DNA of 64,000 bases from Tibeticola sediminis (GTDB lineage: Bacteria; Pseudomonadota; Gammaproteobacteria; Burkholderiales; Burkholderiaceae_C): positions 434,001-498,000 of the forward strand of contig NZ_RKQL01000001.1 in the NCBI RefSeq assembly GCF_003843835.1. Reading direction: 5' to 3'. Position 1 is the stretch's first letter; every line of letters starts with the position of its first letter. The notes under the pieces were generated by a model. That model was not told the origin of the DNA, did not search any database, and saw nothing but the letters and a program-made list of their open reading frames with translations. Positions 34,177 to 42,556 of this stretch are shown here, piece by piece. The translations under genes and the position numbers were made by a program.

Positions 34177-35520
34177 ATGACCTCGTTCCCTCTCCCCTCG
34201 GCACCGATTCGTCTGGCCGCTGTCGCGGTCTGCGCCCTCATGGCCGCGGCACCCCTGCGCGCGCAAAGCCTGCTCGACGTGTATGAAGCTGCCCGCGGCT
34301 ATGACGCGAGCTACCAGGCCGCGCTGGCGCAGCGCGACGCCACGCTCGCGCGGGCCGAGCAGGCGCGTGCGGCGATTCTGCCCACGGTCGGCGTGGGCGC
34401 CAGCGCCTCGCGTACGGCCATGGAGGTGAACGTGCCGGTCCCGACCGACCGGGCTTATGGCACGCAGACGCTGGGCATCAATGCCAGCCAGCCGATCTAC
34501 CGCCCCGCCAACCTGGCCACCGCCGAGCAGGGCAAGAAACAGGCCGAGCTGGCCGAAGCGCAGTTGCTGCGGGCCGAACAGGACCTGATCGTCCGAGTCA
34601 GCCAGGCCTATTTCGATGTGCTCTCCGCGCGTGAGGCGCTCAACGTGGTTCGGGCCCAAAAGGCCGCCGTGTCCGAGCAGCTCGCCGCCGCCAAACGCAA
34701 CTTCGAGGTCGGCACGGCGACGATCACCGACACGCGCGAGGCGCAAGCCCGCTACGACCTCGTGCTCGCCCAGGAGCTCGCCAGCGAGAACGATCTGCGC
34801 GTCAAGCAGCTCGCCCTCGATCAGCTCGTGGGCAAACCGAACATCGACCCCAAGCCTCTGCGGCAGCCGGTGAGCCTGCCCGCCCTCACGCCGGCGAACA
34901 TCGACGCCTGGGTCCAACAGGCCCTCGATGCCCACCCGGCCTTGCGTCAGGCGCGAATCGGCCTCGACGTGGCCCGCCTCGAACTCAAGAAAGCCGAAGC
35001 CGGCCACCTGCCCACGGTCGACCTCACCGCCAGCTATGGCGTCACGCGCAACATCAACGGTTCGTCGATGTCGATGGGCAGCTCCCGCGTGACGGCCGGC
35101 AGCATCGGCGTCAATTTCGCCGTGCCGGTGTTCGCGGGCTACGCGATTCAAAACCGCGTCAAAGAAGCGCTTGCCCTCGAGACCAAGGCGCAAAGCGACC
35201 TCGAAGCGGCGCAGCGCACCATCGCCCAAGCCACCCGCGCGGCGTTCCTCGGCGTGCAGTCGGGCATGGCCCAGGTGCGCGCGCTCGAGGCGGCCGAACA
35301 GTCGAGCAAGACTGCCCTCGAAGCGAACCAGCTCGGGTATCAGGTGGGTGTGCGCATCAACATCGACGTGCTCAACGCGCAGAGCCAGCTCTATCAGACC
35401 CAGCGCGATCTGGCCCAGGCCCGGTACAGCGTGCTCGTCGGCAACCTCAAGCTGCGCCAAGCCAGCGGCGTGCTCAAGGCCGAGGATCTTCAGCCGGTCA
35501 ACGCGCTGCTGGCACCTTAA
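34177..35520 (+). CDS. tolC: TolC-family outer-membrane efflux channel
   Basis: This 447-residue protein has a signal peptide ending near APLRAQS and then the duplicated TolC repeat: the first half runs from LLDVYEAARGYDASYQAALA through LGINASQPIYRP and VSQAYFDVLSAREAL, and the second from ALDAHPALRQARIGLDVARLE through VNFAVPVFAGYAIQNRVKEA. It forms the trimeric outer-membrane duct for type I secretion and RND pumps. There are no extra-long C-terminal residues as in E. coli TolC. It is the likely partner of the RND pump encoded 1.1 kb upstream. Confidence 0.95.
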   Translation: MTSFPLPSAPIRLAAVAVCALMAAAPLRAQSLLDVYEAARGYDASYQAALAQRDATLARAEQARAAILPTVGVGASASRTAMEVNVPVPTDRAYGTQTLGINASQPIYRPANLATAEQGKKQAELAEAQLLRAEQDLIVRVSQAYFDVLSAREALNVVRAQKAAVSEQLAAAKRNFEVGTATITDTREAQARYDLVLAQELASENDLRVKQLALDQLVGKPNIDPKPLRQPVSLPALTPANIDAWVQQALDAHPALRQARIGLDVARLELKKAEAGHLPTVDLTASYGVTRNINGSSMSMGSSRVTAGSIGVNFAVPVFAGYAIQNRVKEALALETKAQSDLEAAQRTIAQATRAAFLGVQSGMAQVRALEAAEQSSKTALEANQLGYQVGVRINIDVLNAQSQLYQTQRDLAQARYSVLVGNLKLRQASGVLKAEDLQPVNALLAP

Positions 35521-35562
35521 GGCTGGACACACACCGCGCGCGGTGCATCCACCGCGCCGGGG

Positions 35563-36906
35563 TCAGCGATCGCCCCGACGCGGCGCACGGGCTACTGCCG
35601 TTTCCCACAGCCGACCCACGGCCTCGGCGGTGCGCTCGGCGGCACCGCGGTGCTGCTGCGCGAAGGCTCGCGCCCGCTCGCTCATCGCCGCACGCCGGTC
35701 GGCTTGCTGCAACAAGCTCAAGCCTGCCGCCACACCCTCGGCCATGTCGGCCACGCGCAGCGCCGCTCCGGCGGCTATGGCTTCCTCGGCAGCCTCGGCG
35801 AAATTGAAGGTGTGCGGCCCCAGGATGAGCGGGCAGCCGCTGGCGGCCGCTTCGATCAGGTTTTGCCCACCCAAAGGCTCGAAACTCCCACCGAGCAAGG
35901 CCACATCCGCCCAAGCGTAGTAAAGCGGCATTTCGCCCAGGCTGTCGCCCACACAAACGATGCCGGCGTGGTCGCTGGCACGCGGCGGACCGGCTTCGCC
36001 CCAGTGACTGCGGCGCTGCACCTTGAGGCCCAGGCCCTCGGCCAGGGCCTCGACTGCGTCAAAGCGCTGCGGATGGCGCGGCACGAGCAGTGGCGTCACT
36101 TCATTTTCAGGAGCATCCGAAGACCATTTTTCGCCGGCAAGGCGCCGAAAATGCTTTAAAAACGCTGCTTCCTCACCCTCGCGGCTGCTCGCGAGCATCA
36201 CCACCGGGCGGCCCCAGCGCGCACGCCAGAGCGCGCCTCGCTGCAACAAACCCGGGTCCGGAGCCGCGTCGAATTTGAGGTTCCCGAACACGCCCTCGAC
36301 CGGCGCACCGAGCCGCCGCAGCCGCTCGGCATCCGCCTCAGTCTGCGCCCAGACGGCGCGCAAGCCGCCGTAGGCCGCGCGCGCCAACCGCCCCAGCGCC
36401 TGCGCCCGCGCGTACGAGCGCGCATTGAGCCGTGCGTTCGCCAGCGCCAGCGGAATCCCGCGCGCTGCCGCCTCGTGGACGAGGTTCGGCCAGACTTCGG
36501 TCTCCATCAGGATGCCCATGCGCGGCTGAAAGTGATCGAAGAAGCGGCGCACCGCTGCCGGCGTGTCCCAAGGCAGCCAAGCCTGCTGGTCGCCTGGCTG
36601 CAAGAGCGAGCGCCCTTGCGCGCGCCCCGTTGCAGTACCGTGCGTGAGCAGGATGCGCACGCCGGGCAATGTGCGGCGCACCGCCTCGAGCAGCACACCG
36701 GCAGCCCTCGTCTCACCCAGCGAAACTGCATGGACCCACAACAACTCGCCCGGCCCAGCCACCCGCGCCGGGCGTGCCCCGTAGTCGCCGAAGCGCTCCT
36801 CCACCGCCTCGGCATAACCGGGCTCGAGCCGTGCGCGCCGCGCAAGTCTCAGGCGCAGCAAGGGCTGCGCGAGCCAGAGGGCGGTCGAATAAAACGCGCG
36901 TTGCAA
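35563..36906 (-). CDS. waaA: 3-deoxy-D-manno-octulosonic acid (Kdo) transferase
   Basis: WaaA/KdtA adds Kdo to lipid A precursor at the cytoplasmic face of the inner membrane. About 447 residues: a short N-terminal membrane helix, LLWVHAVSLGETRAAGVLLE with the conserved Glu, LTHGTATGRAQ, GILMETEVWPNLV, GNLKFD and the GT30 donor site GGSFEPLGGQNLIEA. No ATG precedes the conserved N-terminus (QRAFYSTALWLAQPLL) closely; I chose the TTG at 36906, with TTG 36912 and GTG 36933 as alternatives. It lies just downstream of the phosphohexomutase gene on the same strand. Confidence 0.93.
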   Translation of the reverse strand: MQRAFYSTALWLAQPLLRLRLARRARLEPGYAEAVEERFGDYGARPARVAGPGELLWVHAVSLGETRAAGVLLEAVRRTLPGVRILLTHGTATGRAQGRSLLQPGDQQAWLPWDTPAAVRRFFDHFQPRMGILMETEVWPNLVHEAAARGIPLALANARLNARSYARAQALGRLARAAYGGLRAVWAQTEADAERLRRLGAPVEGVFGNLKFDAAPDPGLLQRGALWRARWGRPVVMLASSREGEEAAFLKHFRRLAGEKWSSDAPENEVTPLLVPRHPQRFDAVEALAEGLGLKVQRRSHWGEAGPPRASDHAGIVCVGDSLGEMPLYYAWADVALLGGSFEPLGGQNLIEAAASGCPLILGPHTFNFAEAAEEAIAAGAALRVADMAEGVAAGLSLLQQADRRAAMSERARAFAQQHRGAAERTAEAVGRLWETAVARAPRRGDR

Positions 36907-36967
36907 GGCCAAAACCGTCGAGTCGCGTGGCACAGCGCCGGGGTCGCGCCCGTTGCCGAATGGACCG

Positions 36968-38365
36968 TCAATGCGCCGCGGCGCCGATCTGGGCGTCCGG
37001 CTTGACCTGGCGCAACAGGTCCAACATTTCCGCCTGAATGCGGGCGAGCGCTTCTGGCGTGTCGCCTTCAAAGCGCAGCACCAAGACCGGCGTGGTGTTC
37101 GACGCACGAATCAGCCCGAAGCCATCGTTCCAATCGACCCGAACGCCGTCGATGGTGTTGACACGCGCTTGGCCGGCGAAGCGCTGCAGCGCCCGCGCTT
37201 GAAGCGCTGCGGTCAAACCTTGCGGCTCGCCCTCGACACAGGGGACGTTGAGTTCGGGGGTGGAGTAGCTCGTCGGCAGCGCGTCGAGAACCGCACTGGC
37301 ATCGGGGCTGCGGCTCAGAATTTCGAGCAAACGCGCCGCTGCATAGGTGCCGTCGTCAAAACCGTACCAACGCTCCTTGAAGAAGATGTGGCCACTCATT
37401 TCGCCACCCAGCGGGGCGTTGACCTCGCGCATTTTGGCCTTGATGAGCGAGTGCCCCGTGCGATACATGAGCGGCACGCCGCCAGCCGCCTCGATGACGG
37501 GGGCGAGCTTCTGCGTGCATTTCACGTCGTAAACAATCGTGCCCCCCGGCACCCGCGAGAGCACGTCGCGCGCAAACAGCATGAGTTGCCGATCCGGATA
37601 GATGTTGTGACCCGTGCGGGTGACCACGCCGAGCCGGTCGCCGTCACCGTCGAAAGCCAGGCCCAGCTCCGCATCACCCGCAGCCAGCGCGGCCATCAGA
37701 TCGCGCAGATTCTCCGGCTTGCTCGGGTCGGGATGATGATTGGGGAAGTCGCCGTCCACCTCGGTGTAGAGCTCGACCACCTCGCAGCCGATCGCGCGCA
37801 AGATTCCCGGCGCAGAGGCCCCGGCAATGCCGTTGCCGCAGTCGACCACGACCTTCATCGACCGCGCGAGATGGATGTCGGAGGCGATGCGGTCGCGGTA
37901 GGCATCCAAGATGTCGACCGCACGCACGCAGCCACCGGCACGCGGCGCTCCAAATCCGGCCTCGATCGCTCGCCGCAGGGCTTGGATCTCCTCGCCATAA
38001 ATGGCCCGCCCGGCCAGCACCATCTTGAAGCCGTTGTAGTCCTTGGGGTTGTGACTGCCGGTGATCTGAATGCCGCTGTTGCACAGCGTGCTGGCCGCGA
38101 AATACAGCATCGGTGTGGTCACGCGGCCGATGTCGATCACCTCGATGCCCGCAGCGATGAGACCGCGGGTCAGTGCTTCGGCCAGCATCGGCCCCGAAAG
38201 CCGCCCGTCGCGCCCCAGCGCCACCGTACGCTCGCCCGCCGCCTGCGCGGCTTCGCCGAAGGCCCGCCCGATCGATTCCGCCACGGCCGCGTTAAGCGTC
38301 GTCGGTACAATTCCGCGAATGTCATAAGCCTTGAAAATCGAAGGATCGAGATGCGGATGCGACAT
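36968..38365 (-). CDS. manB: Phosphomannomutase/phosphoglucomutase (AlgC/ManB type)
   Basis: This 465-residue alpha-D-phosphohexomutase interconverts hexose 6- and 1-phosphates, feeding GDP-mannose and UDP-glucose synthesis for LPS and exopolysaccharide. The phosphoserine loop is ITGSHNPKDYNG (Ser104), the metal-binding loop is DGDGDR, the sugar-binding GGEMSGHIFF loop is present, and the phosphate-binding RASNTTPVLVLR is at the C-terminus. Start MSHPHLDPSIFKAYDIRG. In Pseudomonas the AlgC paralogue supports LPS and several exopolysaccharides, so it may also serve the nearby pel operon. waaA follows downstream. Confidence 0.95.
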   Translation of the reverse strand: MSHPHLDPSIFKAYDIRGIVPTTLNAAVAESIGRAFGEAAQAAGERTVALGRDGRLSGPMLAEALTRGLIAAGIEVIDIGRVTTPMLYFAASTLCNSGIQITGSHNPKDYNGFKMVLAGRAIYGEEIQALRRAIEAGFGAPRAGGCVRAVDILDAYRDRIASDIHLARSMKVVVDCGNGIAGASAPGILRAIGCEVVELYTEVDGDFPNHHPDPSKPENLRDLMAALAAGDAELGLAFDGDGDRLGVVTRTGHNIYPDRQLMLFARDVLSRVPGGTIVYDVKCTQKLAPVIEAAGGVPLMYRTGHSLIKAKMREVNAPLGGEMSGHIFFKERWYGFDDGTYAAARLLEILSRSPDASAVLDALPTSYSTPELNVPCVEGEPQGLTAALQARALQRFAGQARVNTIDGVRVDWNDGFGLIRASNTTPVLVLRFEGDTPEALARIQAEMLDLLRQVKPDAQIGAAAH

Positions 38366-38500
38366 GGGCAATACTTTCGCTTGAGGTAAGTTCAGCCGAC
38401 CTCGACGGCAAGAAGGCCGGCCCGACAAAGGCTGGGCCGATTGTAGGTTTGCCCACGGCGCCCCTTGCGCCCCTCGATGCATTCCCAGAAAGTTCCAAGC

Positions 38501-39004
38501 ATGATCACCCGCCTGCCCCACGACTGGGCCACCTGCACGATAGACACGCCCTTGGGTGAGCTGCGTTTGGCCGCCTCGCCCCGCGGACTGGCGGGCGCCT
38601 GGTTCACCACCGCTCAGGTCGACGCACCGCCCGACGACGGCCGCCCCCCGAGCCCCGAGCACCCTACTTTGACCCAGGCCCGAGCGGCTTTGACCGCTTA
38701 CTTTGCGGGGCAGGCCGAGCCATTCGACCTGGCGCTGGATCTCAGCTGCGGCACGCCGTTCCAGCAGGCGGTCTGGGAGGTGCTGCGGCGCATTCCCTAC
38801 GGCGCCACACGAACCTACCGCGAAATCGCCACCGCCATCGGCCGAGCGCAGGCGGTGCGGGCTGTGGGCCGTGCGATTGGACAAAACCCCTTGAGCATCG
38901 TCATTCCGTGCCACCGCGTGCTCGGCAGCGACGGCTCCCTGACCGGCTACGCCGGCGGGCTCGACCGCAAACGCGCCCTCCTGACACTCGAGGGCATCCG
39001 GTGA
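38501..39004 (+). CDS. ogt: Methylated-DNA--[protein]-cysteine S-methyltransferase
   Basis: This 167-residue suicide DNA-repair protein transfers the methyl group from O6-methylguanine to Cys137 in the IPCHRV motif. The helix-turn-helix with the arginine finger (GTPFQQAVWEVLRRIPYG, TYREIATAIGRAQAVRAVG) and the C-terminal GSLTGYAGGLDRKRALL are standard. A start at 38477 is also possible. The stop overlaps the GTG start of the next gene by 4 bp (GTGA). Confidence 0.95.
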   Translation: MITRLPHDWATCTIDTPLGELRLAASPRGLAGAWFTTAQVDAPPDDGRPPSPEHPTLTQARAALTAYFAGQAEPFDLALDLSCGTPFQQAVWEVLRRIPYGATRTYREIATAIGRAQAVRAVGRAIGQNPLSIVIPCHRVLGSDGSLTGYAGGLDRKRALLTLEGIR

Positions 39005-39903
39005 ACGCGGCCGAGTCGACCGCGACCCCATGGGTCCCTGAACTGGTGCTGCTCGCCGCCATCTGGGGTTCGTCGTTTCTGTTCATGCAAACCGCAGCGG
39101 CGGCCTTTGGCCCGCTGCCCACGGCGGCTTTACGGGTGACGATCGCCGGCGCCGTCCTTGCCCCGTTTCTGCTGCGCCCCGGCCAAGCCGCCGCCTTGAG
39201 ACAGGCATGGCGGCCCATCTTCCTCGTGGGCCTGCTCAACTCGGGGTTGCCCTTCGTGCTCTATGCCTGGGCACTCCAATTCATCACGACCGGACTGTCG
39301 GCCATTCTGAACGCCACGGTGCCGCTGTTTGGAGCACTCATCGCCTGGATTTGGCTCGGGGACCGGCTGACGGCGAGTCGCGTGCTGGGCCTGGCACTGG
39401 GCTTCGCCGGGGTCGTTCTGCTCGCCGCCGACAAAGCCGGCATGCGGCACGGAGATTTGTCGGAGACAAAAAACCAGCTGGCGATTGCCGCCTGCCTGGG
39501 CGCCACGCTGTGCTATGGGATTTCAGCGAGCTACACCCGCCGCCACCTGGCCCGCGTCCCGCCGCTGGCGACGGCTGCGGGCAGCCAGATTGGCGCCGCG
39601 CTCGCGCTCGCCCTGCCGGCCGCGCTCAGCTGGCCGGCCCAGACACCGGGGCCGCTGCCCTGGCTGGCCGCTGTCACCGTGGGCATTCTTTGCAGCGGCC
39701 TAGCCTACGTGCTGTTCTTTCGACTGATTCAACACGCCGGTCCCACCCGTGCCCTCGCAGTGACCTTTATCGTCCCCCTGTTCGCCCTGCTCTATGGGAA
39801 TCTGTTCCTAGGCGAGCAAATCACGCCGTGGATGCTGGCTTGCGGCGCCGTTGTGCTGCTGGGCACCGCGCTCTCCACCGGTCTACTGCAAAGGCTCGAG
39901 TGA
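39001..39903 (+). CDS. EamA/DMT-family transporter
   Basis: This 300-residue protein starts at GTG within the ogt stop and has ten membrane helices in two EamA repeats (LAAIWGSSFLFMQTAAAAFG; ATLCYGISASYTRRHLA). ILNATVPLFGALIAWIWLGD is the typical end of the first repeat. The cargo is unknown. It is the second EamA protein in the window and is only distantly similar to the one at 22493. It ends opposite the H-NS-like gene, with a 7-bp-stem hairpin between them. Confidence 0.88.
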   Translation: MNAAESTATPWVPELVLLAAIWGSSFLFMQTAAAAFGPLPTAALRVTIAGAVLAPFLLRPGQAAALRQAWRPIFLVGLLNSGLPFVLYAWALQFITTGLSAILNATVPLFGALIAWIWLGDRLTASRVLGLALGFAGVVLLAADKAGMRHGDLSETKNQLAIAACLGATLCYGISASYTRRHLARVPPLATAAGSQIGAALALALPAALSWPAQTPGPLPWLAAVTVGILCSGLAYVLFFRLIQHAGPTRALAVTFIVPLFALLYGNLFLGEQITPWMLACGAVVLLGTALSTGLLQRLE

Positions 39904-39920
39904 CCCCCGAACTGGGGGTC
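39902..39920. terminator. Hairpin between convergent genes
   Basis: GACCCCC (39902-39908) pairs with GGGGGTC (39914-39920) across a 5-bp loop. It overlaps the EamA stop codon and lies 7 bp from the H-NS stop, so it could end transcription from both sides. There is no T-run, so it is not a canonical intrinsic terminator. Confidence 0.45.
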
Positions 39921-39926
39921 TGCGGA

Positions 39927-40223
39927 TCAGCGAATCAGGAATTGGCTGCGGTCCTTGCCCTGGATCCAGTTGGGTGGCTTGCCCCGGCCGGTCCAAACCT
40001 TCCCGCTGACGGGATCACGATATTTCGGCTCGCCTGGATTGGCCGCGCCTTTGCGCGTGCGCGTCGCGGCGGGGAAAACGTCCCGGGCCGTGAGGTCAAA
40101 TTCCGCCACGATGGCCCGCACGCGCGCGATGGCGTCGGCCTTGGCCTGTTTACGCGCCTCCGCAATCTTTCGGTCCAACTCTTCGCGTGCCTGCAGCAAT
40201 TGTTTCAGATCAACGTCATTCAT
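39927..40223 (-). CDS. H-NS family nucleoid protein (Bv3F/HvrA type)
   Basis: This 98-residue protein has an N-terminal coiled-coil oligomerisation helix (MNDVDLKQLLQAREELDRKI) and a C-terminal DNA-binding segment with the H-NS core YRDPVSGKVWTGRGKPPNWI, whose TGRGKPP loop inserts in the minor groove of AT-rich DNA. Such proteins silence foreign DNA; short ones like this are common in Burkholderiales in several copies. It is a single-gene unit. Confidence 0.93.
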   Translation of the reverse strand: MNDVDLKQLLQAREELDRKIAEARKQAKADAIARVRAIVAEFDLTARDVFPAATRTRKGAANPGEPKYRDPVSGKVWTGRGKPPNWIQGKDRSQFLIR

Positions 40224-40345
40224 AGAGCGCTTTCAAAGTTGGGGGATCGATATCAATGACTCCATCCGGTCGAAATCACGTTTTGGACCGAATGGATGCC
40301 CAATTGTACGCAAAGACCACCCGATTCGAAGAGCGAATCTGGTTT

Positions 40346-41641
40346 CTATGCGCGTGGCCGCGCCAATACCCGATCGATACGTCGGCCGTCGAGGTCAACA
40401 ATTTCAAAGTCCCAGTCGCCAAAGGCGAAATGCTCCCCCATTCGGGGTAAACGCCCGGCCAGCGTCAACAAGAGTCCCGCAAGCGTGGTGTAGCGGCCTT
40501 TGTCTTCGTCGGGGAATTCCTCATCGATCTCGAGCCGCGCCTTCAGCTCTTGCAGGGGAATGAGGCCGTCGAGCAGCCAGCTTCCATCCTCGCGCCGCGT
40601 GGCCCATGCCTCTCCCGGAACCAAGGGACGAAGCTCGCCGGTAATCGCCTCGAGCAGGTCGTGCGGTGTGAGCAACCCCTGCACCACGCCATATTCATCG
40701 ACCACGAGCACCATGCGACCACTGCGTTGCCGCAGCTGCTCGAGGAGTTCCATCGCGGACAAGGTCTCCGGAACGAAGGTCACCGGCTGCACATGGGAAC
40801 CGATGGGGTCGTTGACACCGGATTTCTTCAATTGCAACAAACGCGCCACACTCATCAGGCCGATCACATCATCGAGACTGCCCCGACAAACCGGGTACCA
40901 CGAGTGCGCGCCATCTTCGCCCGCCGCCGCGATTTTTTCGAGACAGTCTTGAACCGAGGCATCGGCCTCGAGCCAGTCGATTTCCGCGCGCGGCACCATC
41001 AACGAGGTCAAAGGGCGATCGTCGAGATGGAAAACGTTTTGCACCATTTGGTGCTCGTGCGCTTCGATCAATCCCGCATCGACCCCCTCTTCCAGACTCG
41101 CAGCAATCTCCTCCTCCGTCACACGCTGAATGCGCCCCGTATCGACCCGAAGCAAGCGTAAAACCGCCTGGGTGCACGTGGAAAGCAACCAGACGAACGG
41201 ACGCCCCAGGCGCGCCAAGCCCCGCATGGGTCGGGCCACCCAGCAGGCCACGGTTTCCGGATACAGCTGGCCGATGCGTTTGGGAACCAATTCTCCGAAG
41301 ATGATGGTTGCAAACGTAATTCCCGTCACCACGATTGCCGTGGCAGTGAGCGCTGCCGCGCGCTCGCCCCAACCCCAACCCTCGAGCATCGCCGCCAGTT
41401 CCGCGCTGAAAGCCGCCTCACCCACGATGCCGTTCAAAACCCCAATCGAGGTGATGCCGACCTGAACGCTCGAGAGGAACTGAGTGGGCTCATCGAGCAA
41501 CGCCAATGCAGCCTTAGCCCCGGGGTTTCCCGTCTCGGCCAAAGCCACCAATCGGGTACGACGACTCGCTGCCAGAGCCATTTCCGACATGGCGAACAGC
41601 GCGTTGAGCACGATCAAAAAGACGATCAGGATGAGATTCAT
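40346..41641 (-). CDS. CNNM/CorC-HlyC family membrane protein (DUF21, CBS pair, CorC domain)
   Basis: This 431-residue protein has an N-terminal DUF21 membrane domain with about four helices (NLILIVFLIVLNALFAMSEM, VGITSIGVLNGIVGEAAF, FATIIFGELVPKRIGQ), a CBS pair (VPRAEIDWLEADASVQDCL; MVLVVDEYGVVQGLLTPHDL) and a C-terminal CorC/HlyC domain (LAGRLPRMGEHFAFGDWDFE). Homologues act in magnesium efflux or in metal homeostasis; the older haemolysin label is misleading. The start at 41641 gives the correct first helix. It is divergent from apaH, with 24 bp between the starts. Confidence 0.9.
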   Translation of the reverse strand: MNLILIVFLIVLNALFAMSEMALAASRRTRLVALAETGNPGAKAALALLDEPTQFLSSVQVGITSIGVLNGIVGEAAFSAELAAMLEGWGWGERAAALTATAIVVTGITFATIIFGELVPKRIGQLYPETVACWVARPMRGLARLGRPFVWLLSTCTQAVLRLLRVDTGRIQRVTEEEIAASLEEGVDAGLIEAHEHQMVQNVFHLDDRPLTSLMVPRAEIDWLEADASVQDCLEKIAAAGEDGAHSWYPVCRGSLDDVIGLMSVARLLQLKKSGVNDPIGSHVQPVTFVPETLSAMELLEQLRQRSGRMVLVVDEYGVVQGLLTPHDLLEAITGELRPLVPGEAWATRREDGSWLLDGLIPLQELKARLEIDEEFPDEDKGRYTTLAGLLLTLAGRLPRMGEHFAFGDWDFEIVDLDGRRIDRVLARPRA

Positions 41642-41665
41642 CGAAGGCAGGCGAAAATCGAGGCC

Positions 41666-42556
41666 ATGGCACTCTACTGTATCGGGGACGTTCAGGGCTG
41701 CAACGCCGCGCTGGGCCAACTGCTCGACGAAATCGGCTACTCACCGAGCCGCGACCGCATCGTTTTACTCGGCGACCTGGTCAACCGGGGTCCCGACTCG
41801 CTCGGCGTGCTGCGTCGATTACAACGGCTCGAAGGCGCAGCGACCTGCCTGCTGGGCAATCATGACCTTCACCTGCTGGCCGTGGCCGCGGGCGTGCAGC
41901 CCGTGCGGCGCGGCGACACCATCGGCGACATCCTCGAAGCGGCCGACCGGAGCCGGTTGATCGAGTGGCTCGCGCGGCAGTCCCTGGCGCACTTCGAGCG
42001 CGAAACGTTGATGGTGCACGCAGGCGTCCTGCCCCAATGGACCGTCACCGACACCCTCGCTTGCGCAGCCGAGATCGAGTCGGTCTTGCGCAGCCCGGCG
42101 CGGCCAGAATTCTTGCGGGACATGTACGGCAACGATCCTCGTCGCTGGTCCCCCGAGCTCCAGGGTATTGAGCGCCTGCGCGTCGTCGTCAATGCCTTGA
42201 CCCGCCTGCGCTTTTGCAGCCGCGACGGCACGATGGAATTCGAGACCAAAGAGGGGGCGGACGCCGCCCCACCCGGCTACCTGCCCTGGTTCGATATCCC
42301 CGAGCGGCGCACGCGCGACGTCACCGTGGCCTTTGGGCACTGGTCGACGCTGGGCTGGCTCGACCGGCGGGACGTTTTGGCTCTCGACTCGGGTTGCGTC
42401 TGGGGGGGTCAATTGACGGCCGTCCGGCTGAGCGAAGACCCACGGGACCGCGAGCGGATCACGGTTCGGTGCCCACAAGCCCAGAACCCTCGGGCCGTGC
42501 GGGCAGACCCGGGCGGCAACGAGGCCGGCCGTACTCCGCTCAACCGCCCGGCTTGA
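41666..42556 (+). CDS. apaH: Symmetrical bis(5'-nucleosyl)-tetraphosphatase
   Basis: ApaH hydrolyses Ap4A to two ADP and can remove Np4 caps from RNA. The 296-residue product carries the metallophosphatase motifs GDVQGC, GDLVNRGPDS, GNHDLH and VHAG, and the conserved MYGNDPRRWSPEL and AFGHWSTLGW segments. The C-terminal 30 residues are extended and charged compared with E. coli ApaH (280 residues). Its 3' end overlaps the converging rhlE gene by 17 bp. Confidence 0.96.
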   Translation: MALYCIGDVQGCNAALGQLLDEIGYSPSRDRIVLLGDLVNRGPDSLGVLRRLQRLEGAATCLLGNHDLHLLAVAAGVQPVRRGDTIGDILEAADRSRLIEWLARQSLAHFERETLMVHAGVLPQWTVTDTLACAAEIESVLRSPARPEFLRDMYGNDPRRWSPELQGIERLRVVVNALTRLRFCSRDGTMEFETKEGADAAPPGYLPWFDIPERRTRDVTVAFGHWSTLGWLDRRDVLALDSGCVWGGQLTAVRLSEDPRDRERITVRCPQAQNPRAVRADPGGNEAGRTPLNRPA

